Under the pieces are notes generated by a model that was given only the letters and a program-made list of their open reading frames with translations, did not search any database and had not been told where the DNA came from. This document shows, one piece after another, positions 1-5,618 of a stretch of DNA of 6,431 bases (position 1 is the stretch's first letter; each line of letters starts with the position of its first letter). The translations under genes were made by a program, and so were the position numbers. Location of the stretch: assembly GCA_905199285.1 (NCBI GenBank), contig CAJKFZ010000146.1, positions 1-6,431 of the forward strand, given 5' to 3'. The DNA is from an uncultured Ruminococcus sp. GTDB taxonomy: Bacteria; Bacillota; Clostridia; Oscillospirales; Ruminococcaceae.

Positions 1-210
1 TATCTTAAGATTGAAAACGGATATTATACGCATATCCGCTGTCTTGATTCTGACTGTGACCTTATGGATATGAAGCTTTATGCTCCGGATTTAACTCAGG
101 CAAAGCTGCTTGGAGAGAAAATTATGCTTAATCCTGCCGGATTTTATGGAAAAGTGATCGAGCTTGCTCTTTCAAATGAAGAACCTTCATACGATCTTAG
201 CGATAATTAG
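1..210 (+). CDS. 3' end of an unidentified protein gene (5' end outside window)
   Basis: An open frame runs from base 1 without a stop to TAG at 208-210, giving the last 69 residues of a protein that begins before the window. The visible part opens with YLKIENGYYTHIRC, has a middle section containing AKLLGEKIMLNPAGFYGKV, and ends in an acidic, polar tail (SNEEPSYDLSDN). Codon use (GGA glycine, CTT leucine, CCG/CCT proline) resembles the neighbouring rnf genes. It contains two cysteines in RCLDSDC but no complete metal motif, no membrane segment and no motif I can assign to a family. A terminator follows 37 bases after the stop, so this is probably the last gene of its transcript and independent of the rnf operon. 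The reading frame is well supported; the function is unknown. Confidence 0.75.
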   Translation, partial: YLKIENGYYTHIRCLDSDCDLMDMKLYAPDLTQAKLLGEKIMLNPAGFYGKVIELALSNEEPSYDLSDN

Positions 211-247
211 TACTCGCTTATTATTTTTTAGAAACAGAAGCAATGAG

Positions 248-276
248 GCTGCTGCATTTAGGTGCGGCAGCTTTTT
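248..276 (+). terminator. Rho-independent terminator of the upstream gene
   Basis: GCTGCTGCA (248-256) pairs with TGCGGCAGC (263-271) to make a 9-bp stem with one G-U wobble and a six-base loop. It is followed directly by TTTTT (272-276). Its position just after the stop at 210 and before the rnf promoter separates the two transcripts. Confidence 0.9.
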
Positions 277-328
277 ATATATAACTAACTATTTAAAAGG
301 AAGAGGGGAAAAATTTTTATGAAAAGTA

Positions 329-344
329 CTTGATAATTATTAAG
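329..344. promoter_or_regulatory. Imperfect 16-bp palindrome over the rnf -35 box, possible operator
   Basis: CTTGATAATTATTAAG is self-complementary except for one symmetric pair of positions (the 4th and 13th bases). It contains the whole -35 hexamer, so a protein bound here would block RNA polymerase. It shares TTG.TAA with one half of the redox-repressor Rex consensus (TTGTTAANNNNTTAACAA), but the other half fits poorly. The region is very AT-rich, so chance symmetry is possible. Treat it as a candidate only. Confidence 0.3.
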
Positions 345-358
345 AAATCATATATAAT
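330..358 (+). promoter_or_regulatory. Promoter of the rnfCDGEAB operon
   Basis: A -35 box TTGATA (330-335) and a perfect -10 box TATAAT (353-358) are separated by exactly 17 bases, the optimum for the housekeeping sigma factor. Transcription should begin near 365, giving a leader of about 88 bases before rnfC. No other promoter of this quality lies between the upstream terminator and rnfC. An imperfect palindrome covers the -35 box (see the separate entry). Confidence 0.85.
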
Positions 359-452
359 TGAAATGTATAGCGTATTTCAGAACCTGTTTACATAGAAATT
401 ATATGTGTGATTTCATATGCCGACAGATTCTTAGCATTAAAAGGAGAATATG

Positions 453-1730
453 ATGAATAAACTTAACGGAATAAGGCTTAAACACCGTAAAAATACGGAA
501 AACAGCCGTACAGAGGTTTTCCCGATTCCAAAAAAAGTGAAGATCCCCATGTCGATGACTATGGGCGCACCTTGTACACCGCTTGTGAAAATCGGGGATG
601 AAGTTAAAGTCGGGCAAAAAATCGGAGATTCTGAAGCTGCTTTCAGCGCTCCGATTCATTCGGGAGTTTCAGGAAAAGTTACGGCGATAAGTGATTATCG
701 GACAGCTATGGGAACGGTATGTAAAGCTCTGGAGATTGAAACAGACGGTTTGCAGACTCTTTCTGAGGATATCAGACCACCGAAAATTTCCGATAAAGAA
801 AGTTTAGTAAAGGCAGTTCGTGAAAGCGGAGTCTGCGGACTTGGCGGAGCAGGATTTCCGACGCATATCAAGCTTAGTCCGAAAACTCCTATCGACACAC
901 TTATTATTAATGGCGCAGAGTGTGAACCGTACATAACTGCGGATTATCGTGAAATGATGGAGAATCCTGACGATGTTATCGGAGGAATCAAGCTGGTAAA
1001 AACGCAGCTCGGAATAAAAAATGCAAAACTTGCCATTGAAGCCAATAAGCCGGAGGCTATAAAAAAGTTCACTGAAATGGCGGATAATGACGATACTATT
1101 GACATTATCACTCTGCCGTCAAGCTATCCTCAGGGCGCAGAAAAGGTAATCATTTATAATTCGACAGGAAGAATAGTTAAAGAGGGAGAGCTGCCTTCGG
1201 ATGAGGGAGTTATCGTCCTGAATGTTTCAACAGTTGCGTTCATTTACCGTTATGTCAAAACAGGTATGCCGCTCGTTTCAAGGAGATTGACAATAGACGG
1301 AAATGCCGTAAAAGAGCCTAAAAATGTAAGCGCCGTTATAGGAACTTCTTTCCGTGAGCTTCTTGAATTCTGTAAGACAGACCTCGATTCTCTGAAAAAA
1401 GTAGTTGCCGGAGGTCCGATGATGGGAATGAGTGTTCCCGATATAGATATGCCTGTTGTAAAAACATCCAACGCTCTGCTTGCTTTCGATCATTACGACG
1501 ATCGGGCTGCATCCTCTTGTATCAGATGCGGAAGATGCGTCAGAGTCTGTCCGCTTGGACTTATGCCTGCCGATATTGACAGAGCCTATAAAATCAGGAA
1601 CATTGAAGAGCTTAAAACGCTGAAAGTAACTCTTTGCATGAACTGCGGAAGCTGTACATATGTATGTCCGGCGAACAGAAAGCTTGCAGAAACAAATCAG
1701 CTTGCAAAAGCGCTTATCCCAAGAAAGTGA
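453..1730 (+). CDS. rnfC: Ion-translocating oxidoreductase (Rnf) complex subunit C, NADH-binding iron-sulfur flavoprotein
   Basis: RnfC is the cytoplasmic subunit where the Rnf complex exchanges electrons with NAD+/NADH. The product is 425 residues. An N-terminal barrel (about 28-80) contains APIHSGVSGKV. It is followed by the glycine-rich GLGGAGFPTH (129-138) of the FMN/NADH-binding fold, NGAECEPYIT (153-162), and an SLBB-like region with GGPMMG (320-325). Two [4Fe-4S] motifs CxxCxxCxxxCP have cysteines at 356, 359, 362, 366 and 395, 398, 401, 405. The length matches the short clostridial form, without the long repetitive C-terminal extension of some proteobacterial RnfC proteins. Two in-frame ATGs lie side by side at 450 and 453. 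The second is preferred because it is six bases from the GGAG at 443-446, against three for the first. It is the first gene of the operon; rnfD follows after 13 bases. Confidence 0.97.
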   Translation: MNKLNGIRLKHRKNTENSRTEVFPIPKKVKIPMSMTMGAPCTPLVKIGDEVKVGQKIGDSEAAFSAPIHSGVSGKVTAISDYRTAMGTVCKALEIETDGLQTLSEDIRPPKISDKESLVKAVRESGVCGLGGAGFPTHIKLSPKTPIDTLIINGAECEPYITADYREMMENPDDVIGGIKLVKTQLGIKNAKLAIEANKPEAIKKFTEMADNDDTIDIITLPSSYPQGAEKVIIYNSTGRIVKEGELPSDEGVIVLNVSTVAFIYRYVKTGMPLVSRRLTIDGNAVKEPKNVSAVIGTSFRELLEFCKTDLDSLKKVVAGGPMMGMSVPDIDMPVVKTSNALLAFDHYDDRAASSCIRCGRCVRVCPLGLMPADIDRAYKIRNIEELKTLKVTLCMNCGSCTYVCPANRKLAETNQLAKALIPRK

Positions 1731-1743
1731 GAGGACGGATAAT

Positions 1744-2688
1744 ATGAATAAACTGATCGTTTCGCCGTCACCGCACGACGATAATTATGTAAAAACTTCA
1801 AAAATAATGCTCAACGTTATTATAGCTCTGATTCCGGCATTATGCGTTGGATGCTATTTCTTCGGCTGGAGAGTTATTTCCCTTACGTCAGTATGCGTGG
1901 CAAGCTGTATGATTTTTGAGTATCTCTGCCGCAGGATAATGAAACGCAGCAACACGATAACCGATCTTTCTGCTGTTGTTACCGGAGTTATTCTCGCTAT
2001 GAATCTTCCTGTAACTCTTCCGTACTGGATGGCTGTTATCGGTTGTTTTGTAGCGATAGTAGTTGTTAAACAGCTTTTCGGGGGATTGGGACAAAACTTC
2101 GCAAATCCTGCTATAACAGCAAGAATAGTTCTTATGGTTTCGTTCCCGGCAGCTATGACTCACTGGATAAAACCGCTTGAATATCAGTATGACGCAGTTT
2201 CTTCTGCAACTCCGCTTGCTCTTGAAAGCTCCGGAGCAGATTCGCTTCCGTCGTATCTCGATCTGCTTTTAGGAAAGGTCGGAGGATGCCTCGGCGAGAC
2301 CTGTGCTCTTGCTCTGCTTGCCGGAGGTCTTTATCTTGCCGCAAGAAAAATAATCTCGCTTGCAGCTCCGATCTCGTTCATCGGAAGTCTTGCACTGCTT
2401 ACGGCTGTTTCCGGCGGAGATCCGATTTATCATATACTTGCCGGAGGAGTTTTCCTCGGAGCATTCTTCATGGCGACTGATTATGCTACAACTCCTATAA
2501 CGACAAAAGGTAAGATCGTATTCGGTCTTGGATGCGGAATAATAACGTATGTTATCCGCCGTTTCGGTTCGTATCCGGAGGGAGTATCGTTCTCGATTCT
2601 TCTTATGAACATTTTGACTCCATATATCGAACAGCTTACAAGGACTAAGGTGTTTGGCGCAAAGGAGGCTGTTAAAAATGAAGGATAA
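1744..2688 (+). CDS. rnfD: Rnf complex membrane subunit D, with covalent FMN
   Basis: RnfD is a polytopic membrane subunit homologous to NqrB and forms part of the ion path of the complex. The product is 314 residues with several hydrophobic segments, among them roughly 20-60, 75-110, 185-225, 230-250 and 258-272. The flavinylation motif is VSSATPLA, with the FMN-accepting threonine expected at T156; family members usually read SGAT here, so SSAT is a mild variant. Other hallmarks are GQNFANPA (116-123), TDYATTP (245-251) and the C-terminal FGSYPEGVSFSILLMN. The start at 1744 lies nine bases after GAGG (1731-1734). An in-frame ATG at 1660, inside rnfC, would add 28 charged residues unlike the family and has no ribosome site. 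The 3' end overlaps rnfG by 11 bp, suggesting translational coupling. Confidence 0.96.
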   Translation: MNKLIVSPSPHDDNYVKTSKIMLNVIIALIPALCVGCYFFGWRVISLTSVCVASCMIFEYLCRRIMKRSNTITDLSAVVTGVILAMNLPVTLPYWMAVIGCFVAIVVVKQLFGGLGQNFANPAITARIVLMVSFPAAMTHWIKPLEYQYDAVSSATPLALESSGADSLPSYLDLLLGKVGGCLGETCALALLAGGLYLAARKIISLAAPISFIGSLALLTAVSGGDPIYHILAGGVFLGAFFMATDYATTPITTKGKIVFGLGCGIITYVIRRFGSYPEGVSFSILLMNILTPYIEQLTRTKVFGAKEAVKNEG

Positions 2689-3205
2689 GATAAAACCAAC
2701 TCTCGTTTTAACAATAATCAGCGTTATTGCATCGCTGCTCCTTGTTCTTGCATACGAAAGCACAAAGGATAAAATTGTCGAGCAGAAAGAGATAAAGTTC
2801 AACAGCAGCGTTGAATCGCTGTTCGGAAAGTGTGAAAGCAGACTGCTTGACGATAATTTCGGAAACGACGATATTATGGCTATTGCAGTCACAAATGACG
2901 GAAAAACTGCCATTCAGGTGTGTGTAGACGGCTATTCCAAAGACGGAATCAACGTTCTTATCGGTATTGATGAAAACGGAGCATTATCAGGAATTGAATT
3001 TGTCTCTCTCGGAGAAACTCCAGGTCTTGGTTCTAAGGTAAGGGATGAAGCTTCGTTCTGCAAGCAGTTTATCGGAATAACGGAAGCTCCCGAAAGTTAC
3101 GATGCAATAAGCGGTGCGACATTTTCTTCAAAGGGAATGAAAAAAGCCATAGATACGGCAATGAACGTTTATAACGAAAATAAGGAGGCGATTCTCGGTG
3201 GCTGA
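2678..3205 (+). CDS. rnfG: Rnf complex subunit G, extracytoplasmic covalent flavoprotein
   Basis: RnfG is anchored by one N-terminal helix (about 8-26), with the rest of the protein outside the cytoplasm. It carries FMN joined by a phosphodiester bond to a threonine and passes electrons between membrane carriers. The product is 175 residues. The flavinylation motif DAISGATFSS is intact, with the acceptor at T148. The conserved ETPGLG lies at 113-118. The ATG at 2678 follows AGGAGG (2663-2668) by nine bases and lies inside the end of rnfD. An in-frame ATG at 2654 would come before the ribosome site and is rejected. Covalent flavin attachment needs the transferase ApbE, which is not encoded in this window. 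Confidence 0.96.
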   Translation: MKDKIKPTLVLTIISVIASLLLVLAYESTKDKIVEQKEIKFNSSVESLFGKCESRLLDDNFGNDDIMAIAVTNDGKTAIQVCVDGYSKDGINVLIGIDENGALSGIEFVSLGETPGLGSKVRDEASFCKQFIGITEAPESYDAISGATFSSKGMKKAIDTAMNVYNENKEAILGG

Positions 3206-3872
3206 AAATAAAAAATCATTGGGAAGCGAAATAACTAAGGGAATCATTAAAGAGAACCCTACTCTTGTAATGCTTCTTGGAATGTGTCCGACGCTTGCCG
3301 TTACAACTCAGGCAAAAAACGGTATCGGAATGGGACTTGCAACAATGTTTGTACTTCTCGGCTCGAATATTGTAATATCGGCTTTAAGAAAGGTTATTCC
3401 CGATAAAGTAAGAATTCCCGCATTTATTGTAATTATCGCAAGTTTTGTAACGCTTATCGGCTTTCTTCTCGAGGGATTCGTTCCCGATTTGTACGATAGC
3501 CTCGGAATTTACCTAACTCTCATTACGGTAAACTGTATTATTTTCGGGCGTGCGGAAATGTTTGCAAGCAAAAACGGAATAGCAGCTTCAGCCTGCGATG
3601 CAATAGGCATGGGTGCAGGATTTACTCTGGCGCTTTTCATCATGGGTTCGATTCGTGAGATATTGGGCGCAGGACAGTGGTTTGAAATGGATATTCCAGT
3701 TCTCCACGATAATCCGATGCTGCTGTTTATTATGCCGGCAGGAGGATTTTTCACTCTCGGAGTTATCATTGCTCTTGTAAATAAAATTGCTAAAAGAAAG
3801 CCACCGCAGGAGCTTGGATGTCATGGATGTCCTAATGCGGAAGCTTGCGGAAAGGCAGGTGGCTGTCAGTGA
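3198..3872 (+). CDS. rnfE: Rnf complex membrane subunit E, with a cysteine-rich C-terminal tail
   Basis: RnfE is homologous to NqrD. It pairs with RnfA as inverted-topology six-helix proteins that hold a [2Fe-2S] cluster inside the membrane. The product is 224 residues, almost all hydrophobic helices to about residue 195. The expected cluster cysteines are visible as C30 in GMCPTLAV and C113 in TVNCIIFG. The start is GTG at 3198, nine bases after AAGGAGG (3182-3188), and overlaps the rnfG stop by 8 bp. After the basic segment KIAKRKPP the protein ends in a short tail with four cysteines (208, 211, 217, 223; spacing CX2CX5CX5C). This is not part of the membrane core and could bind a metal or form disulfides. 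The stop overlaps the rnfA start by 4 bp. Confidence 0.96.
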   Translation: MAENKKSLGSEITKGIIKENPTLVMLLGMCPTLAVTTQAKNGIGMGLATMFVLLGSNIVISALRKVIPDKVRIPAFIVIIASFVTLIGFLLEGFVPDLYDSLGIYLTLITVNCIIFGRAEMFASKNGIAASACDAIGMGAGFTLALFIMGSIREILGAGQWFEMDIPVLHDNPMLLFIMPAGGFFTLGVIIALVNKIAKRKPPQELGCHGCPNAEACGKAGGCQ

Positions 3873-4447
3873 AATCTTTAATGATAATACTTCTTTCGGC
3901 TATGCTGACGGACAACTTTGTTTTATCAAAATTCATGGGAATTTGTCCGTTCCTCGGCGTTTCCAAAAAGCTGGACAGCGCTTCCGGAATGGGACTTGCG
4001 GTTACATTCGTAATGATATGCGCAACGCTTGTTACATATCCTATTCATCACGGAATTCTTGTGCCGAACGGATTGGAATATTTTGATACGGTCGTTTTTA
4101 TTCTTGTAATCGCACTTTTTGTACAGCTCGTGGAAACAATGTTGAAAAAGTGTATACCCTCGCTTTACAGCTCTCTTGGAGTTTACCTGCCGCTTATCAC
4201 GACAAACTGCGCTGTTCTAGGTGTAACTGTTCTGAATATTGACAACAGCTATTCATTCTTGCAGTCGATCGTCAACGCTTTCGGCGCAGGACTTGGATTT
4301 ATGCTGGCGCTTGTGATTTTCTCCGGAGTTCGTAAAAAAATGGAATATGCAGATATTCCTGAAACGTTCAAAGGCGTTCCGGCAACTCTTATTGCAGCGT
4401 CGATAGTTTCCGTAAGCTTCATGGGCTTTTCGGGATTATTCAGCTAA
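3869..4447 (+). CDS. rnfA: Rnf complex membrane subunit A
   Basis: RnfA is homologous to NqrE and is the partner of RnfE around the intramembrane [2Fe-2S] cluster. The product is 192 residues with six hydrophobic segments. The family signature DNFVLSKFMGICPFLGVSKK is clear at 15-34 and supplies cluster cysteine C26. The second cysteine is C114 in TTNCAVLG. The start chosen is GTG at 3869, which overlaps the rnfE stop as GTGA. From it, the distance to the NFVL motif equals that of the E. coli homologue RsxA as I recall it. AGGTGG at 3857-3862 lies six bases upstream as ribosome site. Starts at 3845 (adds MRKGRWLS, shadowing the rnfE tail) and 3881 (loses four residues) are less likely. rnfB follows after 15 bases. 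Confidence 0.95.
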   Translation: MKSLMIILLSAMLTDNFVLSKFMGICPFLGVSKKLDSASGMGLAVTFVMICATLVTYPIHHGILVPNGLEYFDTVVFILVIALFVQLVETMLKKCIPSLYSSLGVYLPLITTNCAVLGVTVLNIDNSYSFLQSIVNAFGAGLGFMLALVIFSGVRKKMEYADIPETFKGVPATLIAASIVSVSFMGFSGLFS

Positions 4448-4462
4448 GGAGGTAGAGCAGAT

Positions 4463-5263
4463 ATGACATATTTGATTCCTGCGCTCGTTGTCGGCATTTG
4501 CGGAATGCTGGCAGGAGTTCTGCTGACTGTTGCCGCAAAGGTTTTTTATGTTGAGGTTGACGAAAGAATCGAGAAAATCGGCGAGGCTTTACCACAGGCA
4601 AATTGCGGAGCCTGCGGATATGCCGGATGTGCAGATTATGCTGCCGCTATTGTAAATAATGGAGCAGCAACGAATCTCTGCCGTCCGGGAGGAGCGGAAG
4701 CTGCCGGAAAAATCGCCGAAGTTCTTGGAACTGCCGCTGCTGATGTTGTTCCGATGGTAGCTGTTGTTCACTGCAACGGAGACTGCAATGCGACTCAGAC
4801 TGCATTTGAATTCAGCGGTGTTCAATCATGCAAGGCAGTTAAACGTTTTTACGGAGGAAACGGAGTCTGCAAATTCGGATGTATCGGTTTAGGCGACTGT
4901 GCAGTCGTCTGCGAGCATGACGCTGTTAAAATTATTGATGGCGTTGCAAAAATTATTCCGTCGCTCTGTGGAGCATGCGGACAGTGCGCTGCGGTATGTC
5001 CTAACGGACTTATATCCATAAAGCCGATGGCAAAGCATATCGACGTTCTCTGTTCGTCGGCTGCCAACGGAAAAGAGACAAAGCTGAGCTGTAAAAATGG
5101 CTGTATCGGTTGTAAGATCTGTGAGAAGAAATGTCCTTCCGGAGCAATTACGGTTGAGAATTTCCACGCTTCTATAGACTATGATAAGTGTACAAACTGC
5201 GGAGTTTGTATGCAGGCTTGTCCGGTTAAGGTTATTCATAACTGCGATAAAACCAATATGTAA
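4463..5263 (+). CDS. rnfB: Rnf complex subunit B, polyferredoxin electron-input subunit
   Basis: RnfB accepts electrons from reduced ferredoxin and feeds them to the complex. The product is 266 residues with 27 cysteines. An N-terminal membrane anchor (about 4-28) is followed by the RnfB-type cluster motif CGACGYAGC with cysteines at 48, 51, 56 and 73. A middle section has C104, C108, C123, C136, C140, C146 and C150. Three standard ferredoxin motifs follow: 169/172/175/179, 214/217/220/224 and 243/246/249/253, each ending CP. In the middle motif the last cysteine is followed by glutamate (CEHDA) rather than the usual proline. The size and number of motifs fit clostridial RnfB, which carries more clusters than the shorter proteobacterial form. 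A strong AAGGAGGT (4446-4453) sits just after the rnfA stop. This is the last operon gene, with a terminator seven bases past its stop. Confidence 0.97.
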   Translation: MTYLIPALVVGICGMLAGVLLTVAAKVFYVEVDERIEKIGEALPQANCGACGYAGCADYAAAIVNNGAATNLCRPGGAEAAGKIAEVLGTAAADVVPMVAVVHCNGDCNATQTAFEFSGVQSCKAVKRFYGGNGVCKFGCIGLGDCAVVCEHDAVKIIDGVAKIIPSLCGACGQCAAVCPNGLISIKPMAKHIDVLCSSAANGKETKLSCKNGCIGCKICEKKCPSGAITVENFHASIDYDKCTNCGVCMQACPVKVIHNCDKTNM

Positions 5264-5270
5264 TTTTAAT

Positions 5271-5315
5271 AAAACAAAAAGCTGTCCGGAAAAAATCCGA
5301 ACAGCTTTTTGTTTT
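5271..5315. terminator. Bidirectional terminator between rnfB and the convergent peptide genes
   Basis: AAAACAAAAAGCTGTCCGGA (5271-5290) and TCCGAACAGCTTTTTGTTTT (5296-5315) form a 20-bp stem with a five-base loop and a T-rich run on both sides. There is one imperfection. In the plus-strand RNA it is a C-A mismatch; in the minus-strand RNA the same pair becomes a G-U wobble. The hairpin should therefore be fully paired for transcripts arriving from the peptide genes and slightly weaker for rnfB transcripts. Confidence 0.93.
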
Positions 5316-5336
5316 GCGTAGATTTATTGTTGCCTT

Positions 5337-5396
5337 TTATTTGCAGCAAATTCCGAACATCTCGCAGAGCATCTTCCAAATGTTATTGCAGCACAT
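5337..5396 (-). CDS. Cysteine-rich 19-residue micropeptide, downstream copy
   Basis: The frame reads MCCNNIWKMLCEMFGICCK and stops at TAA. The ATG (5396-5394) lies eight bases after a perfect AGGAGG (5410-5405). Five of 19 residues are cysteine, paired at both ends (2-3 and 17-18) with one in the middle (11). If helical, the polar residues N5, K8, E12, G15 and K19 fall on a 3-4-3-4 stripe opposite I6, W7, M9, L10, M13, F14 and I16, so an amphipathic, membrane-surface helix is plausible. Net charge is about +1. The peptide is identical to that of the copy at 5442-5501 although the DNA differs at four third codon positions. It has no promoter of its own; it should be read from the promoter at 5561-5589 and ends at the hairpin 5271-5315. 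I do not recognise the family. Metal binding, redox sensing, membrane toxin or signalling roles are all possible. Confidence 0.8.
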   Translation of the reverse strand: MCCNNIWKMLCEMFGICCK

Positions 5397-5441
5397 AATT
5401 GAAACCTCCTATTTTTGTTTGCAAAGATTTATTGCTGTCAT

Positions 5442-5501
5442 TTATTTACAGCAAATTCCGAACATCTCGCAGAGCATTTTCCAAATATTATTACAGCACA
5501 T
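5442..5501 (-). CDS. Cysteine-rich 19-residue micropeptide, upstream copy
   Basis: This is the promoter-proximal copy and encodes the same peptide, MCCNNIWKMLCEMFGICCK, ending in TAA. The ATG (5501-5499) follows AGGAGG (5515-5510) with the same eight-base spacing as the other copy. Compared with that copy it uses TGT for C3 and C18, AAT for N5 and AAA for K8; all other codons are the same. Four silent changes and no replacement in a 19-codon frame is what selection on the peptide produces, and is unlikely if the repeat were non-coding. It lies about 50 bases downstream of the predicted transcription start, in a short two-gene transcript facing rnfB. No leader peptidase site, processing enzyme or transporter gene lies next to it. 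The function is unknown. Confidence 0.82.
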   Translation of the reverse strand: MCCNNIWKMLCEMFGICCK

Positions 5502-5521
5502 GATCGAAGCCTCCTATAAGT

Positions 5522-5557
5522 ATTGTTCCTTTGAAACGTTGTCTCTCTTGGAACAAT
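5522..5557 (-). promoter_or_regulatory. Inverted repeat at the start of the micropeptide transcript
   Basis: ATTGTTCC (5557-5550 on the minus strand) and GGAACAAT (5529-5522) are perfect 8-bp complements. Within the 20-base loop, GAGAC (5545-5541) can pair with GTTTC (5537-5533) through one G-U, leaving an AAC triloop. The predicted transcription start (about 5554) falls inside the left arm. The element could therefore be a DNA operator across the start site or, slightly shortened, a hairpin at the very 5' end of the mRNA that affects stability or access to the ribosome site. Confidence 0.6.
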
Positions 5558-5560
5558 TAT

Positions 5561-5589
5561 ATTATAGCATAGCTGTTTCGTTAAATCAA
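5561..5589 (-). promoter_or_regulatory. Promoter of the twin micropeptide genes
   Basis: On the minus strand a -35 box TTGATT (5589-5584) and a perfect -10 box TATAAT (5566-5561) are 17 bases apart. The extended -10 bases TG are present in TGCTATAAT. This is among the best promoters in the window and lies in the gap after the metallophosphoesterase gene. It indicates that the micropeptide unit has its own, probably strong, transcript starting near 5554. Confidence 0.82.
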
Positions 5590-5590
5590 T

Positions 5591-5617
5591 GCAAAAATAA
5601 TGGAAAAACATTTTCCA
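5591..5617 (-). terminator. Weak terminator candidate after the metallophosphoesterase gene
   Basis: TGGAAAA and TTTTCCA (5601-5607 and 5611-5617) pair as a 7-bp stem with a three-base loop, two bases after the stop codon. On the minus strand the stem is followed by TTATTTTT. The stem is AT-rich, so some readthrough into the micropeptide unit is likely. Confidence 0.45.
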
Positions 5618-5618
5618 A

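Larger units (their letters stand above)
5316..5520 (-). repeat. Tandem duplication, period 105 bp, each unit carrying a micropeptide gene
   Basis: Two head-to-tail units (about 5316-5415 and 5421-5520) align at an offset of 105 bp. Each contains, in minus-strand order, ATAGGAGG, a 60-bp reading frame, and a shared trailer with CAATAAATCT followed by GCAAA and CAAAAA. The coding part differs at 4 of 60 positions, while the sequence just before and after it differs at about one position in four, and an indel of about one base lies in the trailer. The coding part is thus the better conserved part of the unit. Confidence 0.9.

Noticed and set aside
320..334. Tiny frame MKST after an AGAGGGG stretch
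   Set aside because: It has only four codons, lies upstream of the predicted rnf transcription start and overlaps the -35 box.
363..395. Possible ten-codon upstream reading frame in the rnf leader
   Set aside because: Its ATG coincides with the predicted transcription start and has no ribosome site, so it is not expected to be translated.
365..449. Riboswitch or structured leader before rnfC
   Set aside because: Only short 5-bp AT-rich pairings (for example ACATA with TATGT) are possible in about 85 bases. There is no terminator hairpin or recognisable aptamer core.
1660..1743. Upstream in-frame ATG that would extend RnfD by 28 residues
   Set aside because: It lies inside the rnfC ferredoxin region, has no ribosome site, and the added residues are charged and unlike RnfD N-termini.
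2269..2913. Minus-strand open frame of 214 codons opposite rnfD and rnfG
   Set aside because: The product is serine- and arginine-rich low-complexity sequence typical of the complement of hydrophobic coding DNA. It lies opposite two unmistakable Rnf genes.
3787..4086. Plus-strand 99-codon frame across the rnfE-rnfA junction
   Set aside because: It is out of frame with both genes, has no ribosome site and shows no family features. Strong RnfE and RnfA homology covers the same DNA.
5316..5520. CRISPR-like repeat array
   Set aside because: There are only two units of about 105 bp with no unique spacers, and each unit contains a translated frame with its own ribosome site.
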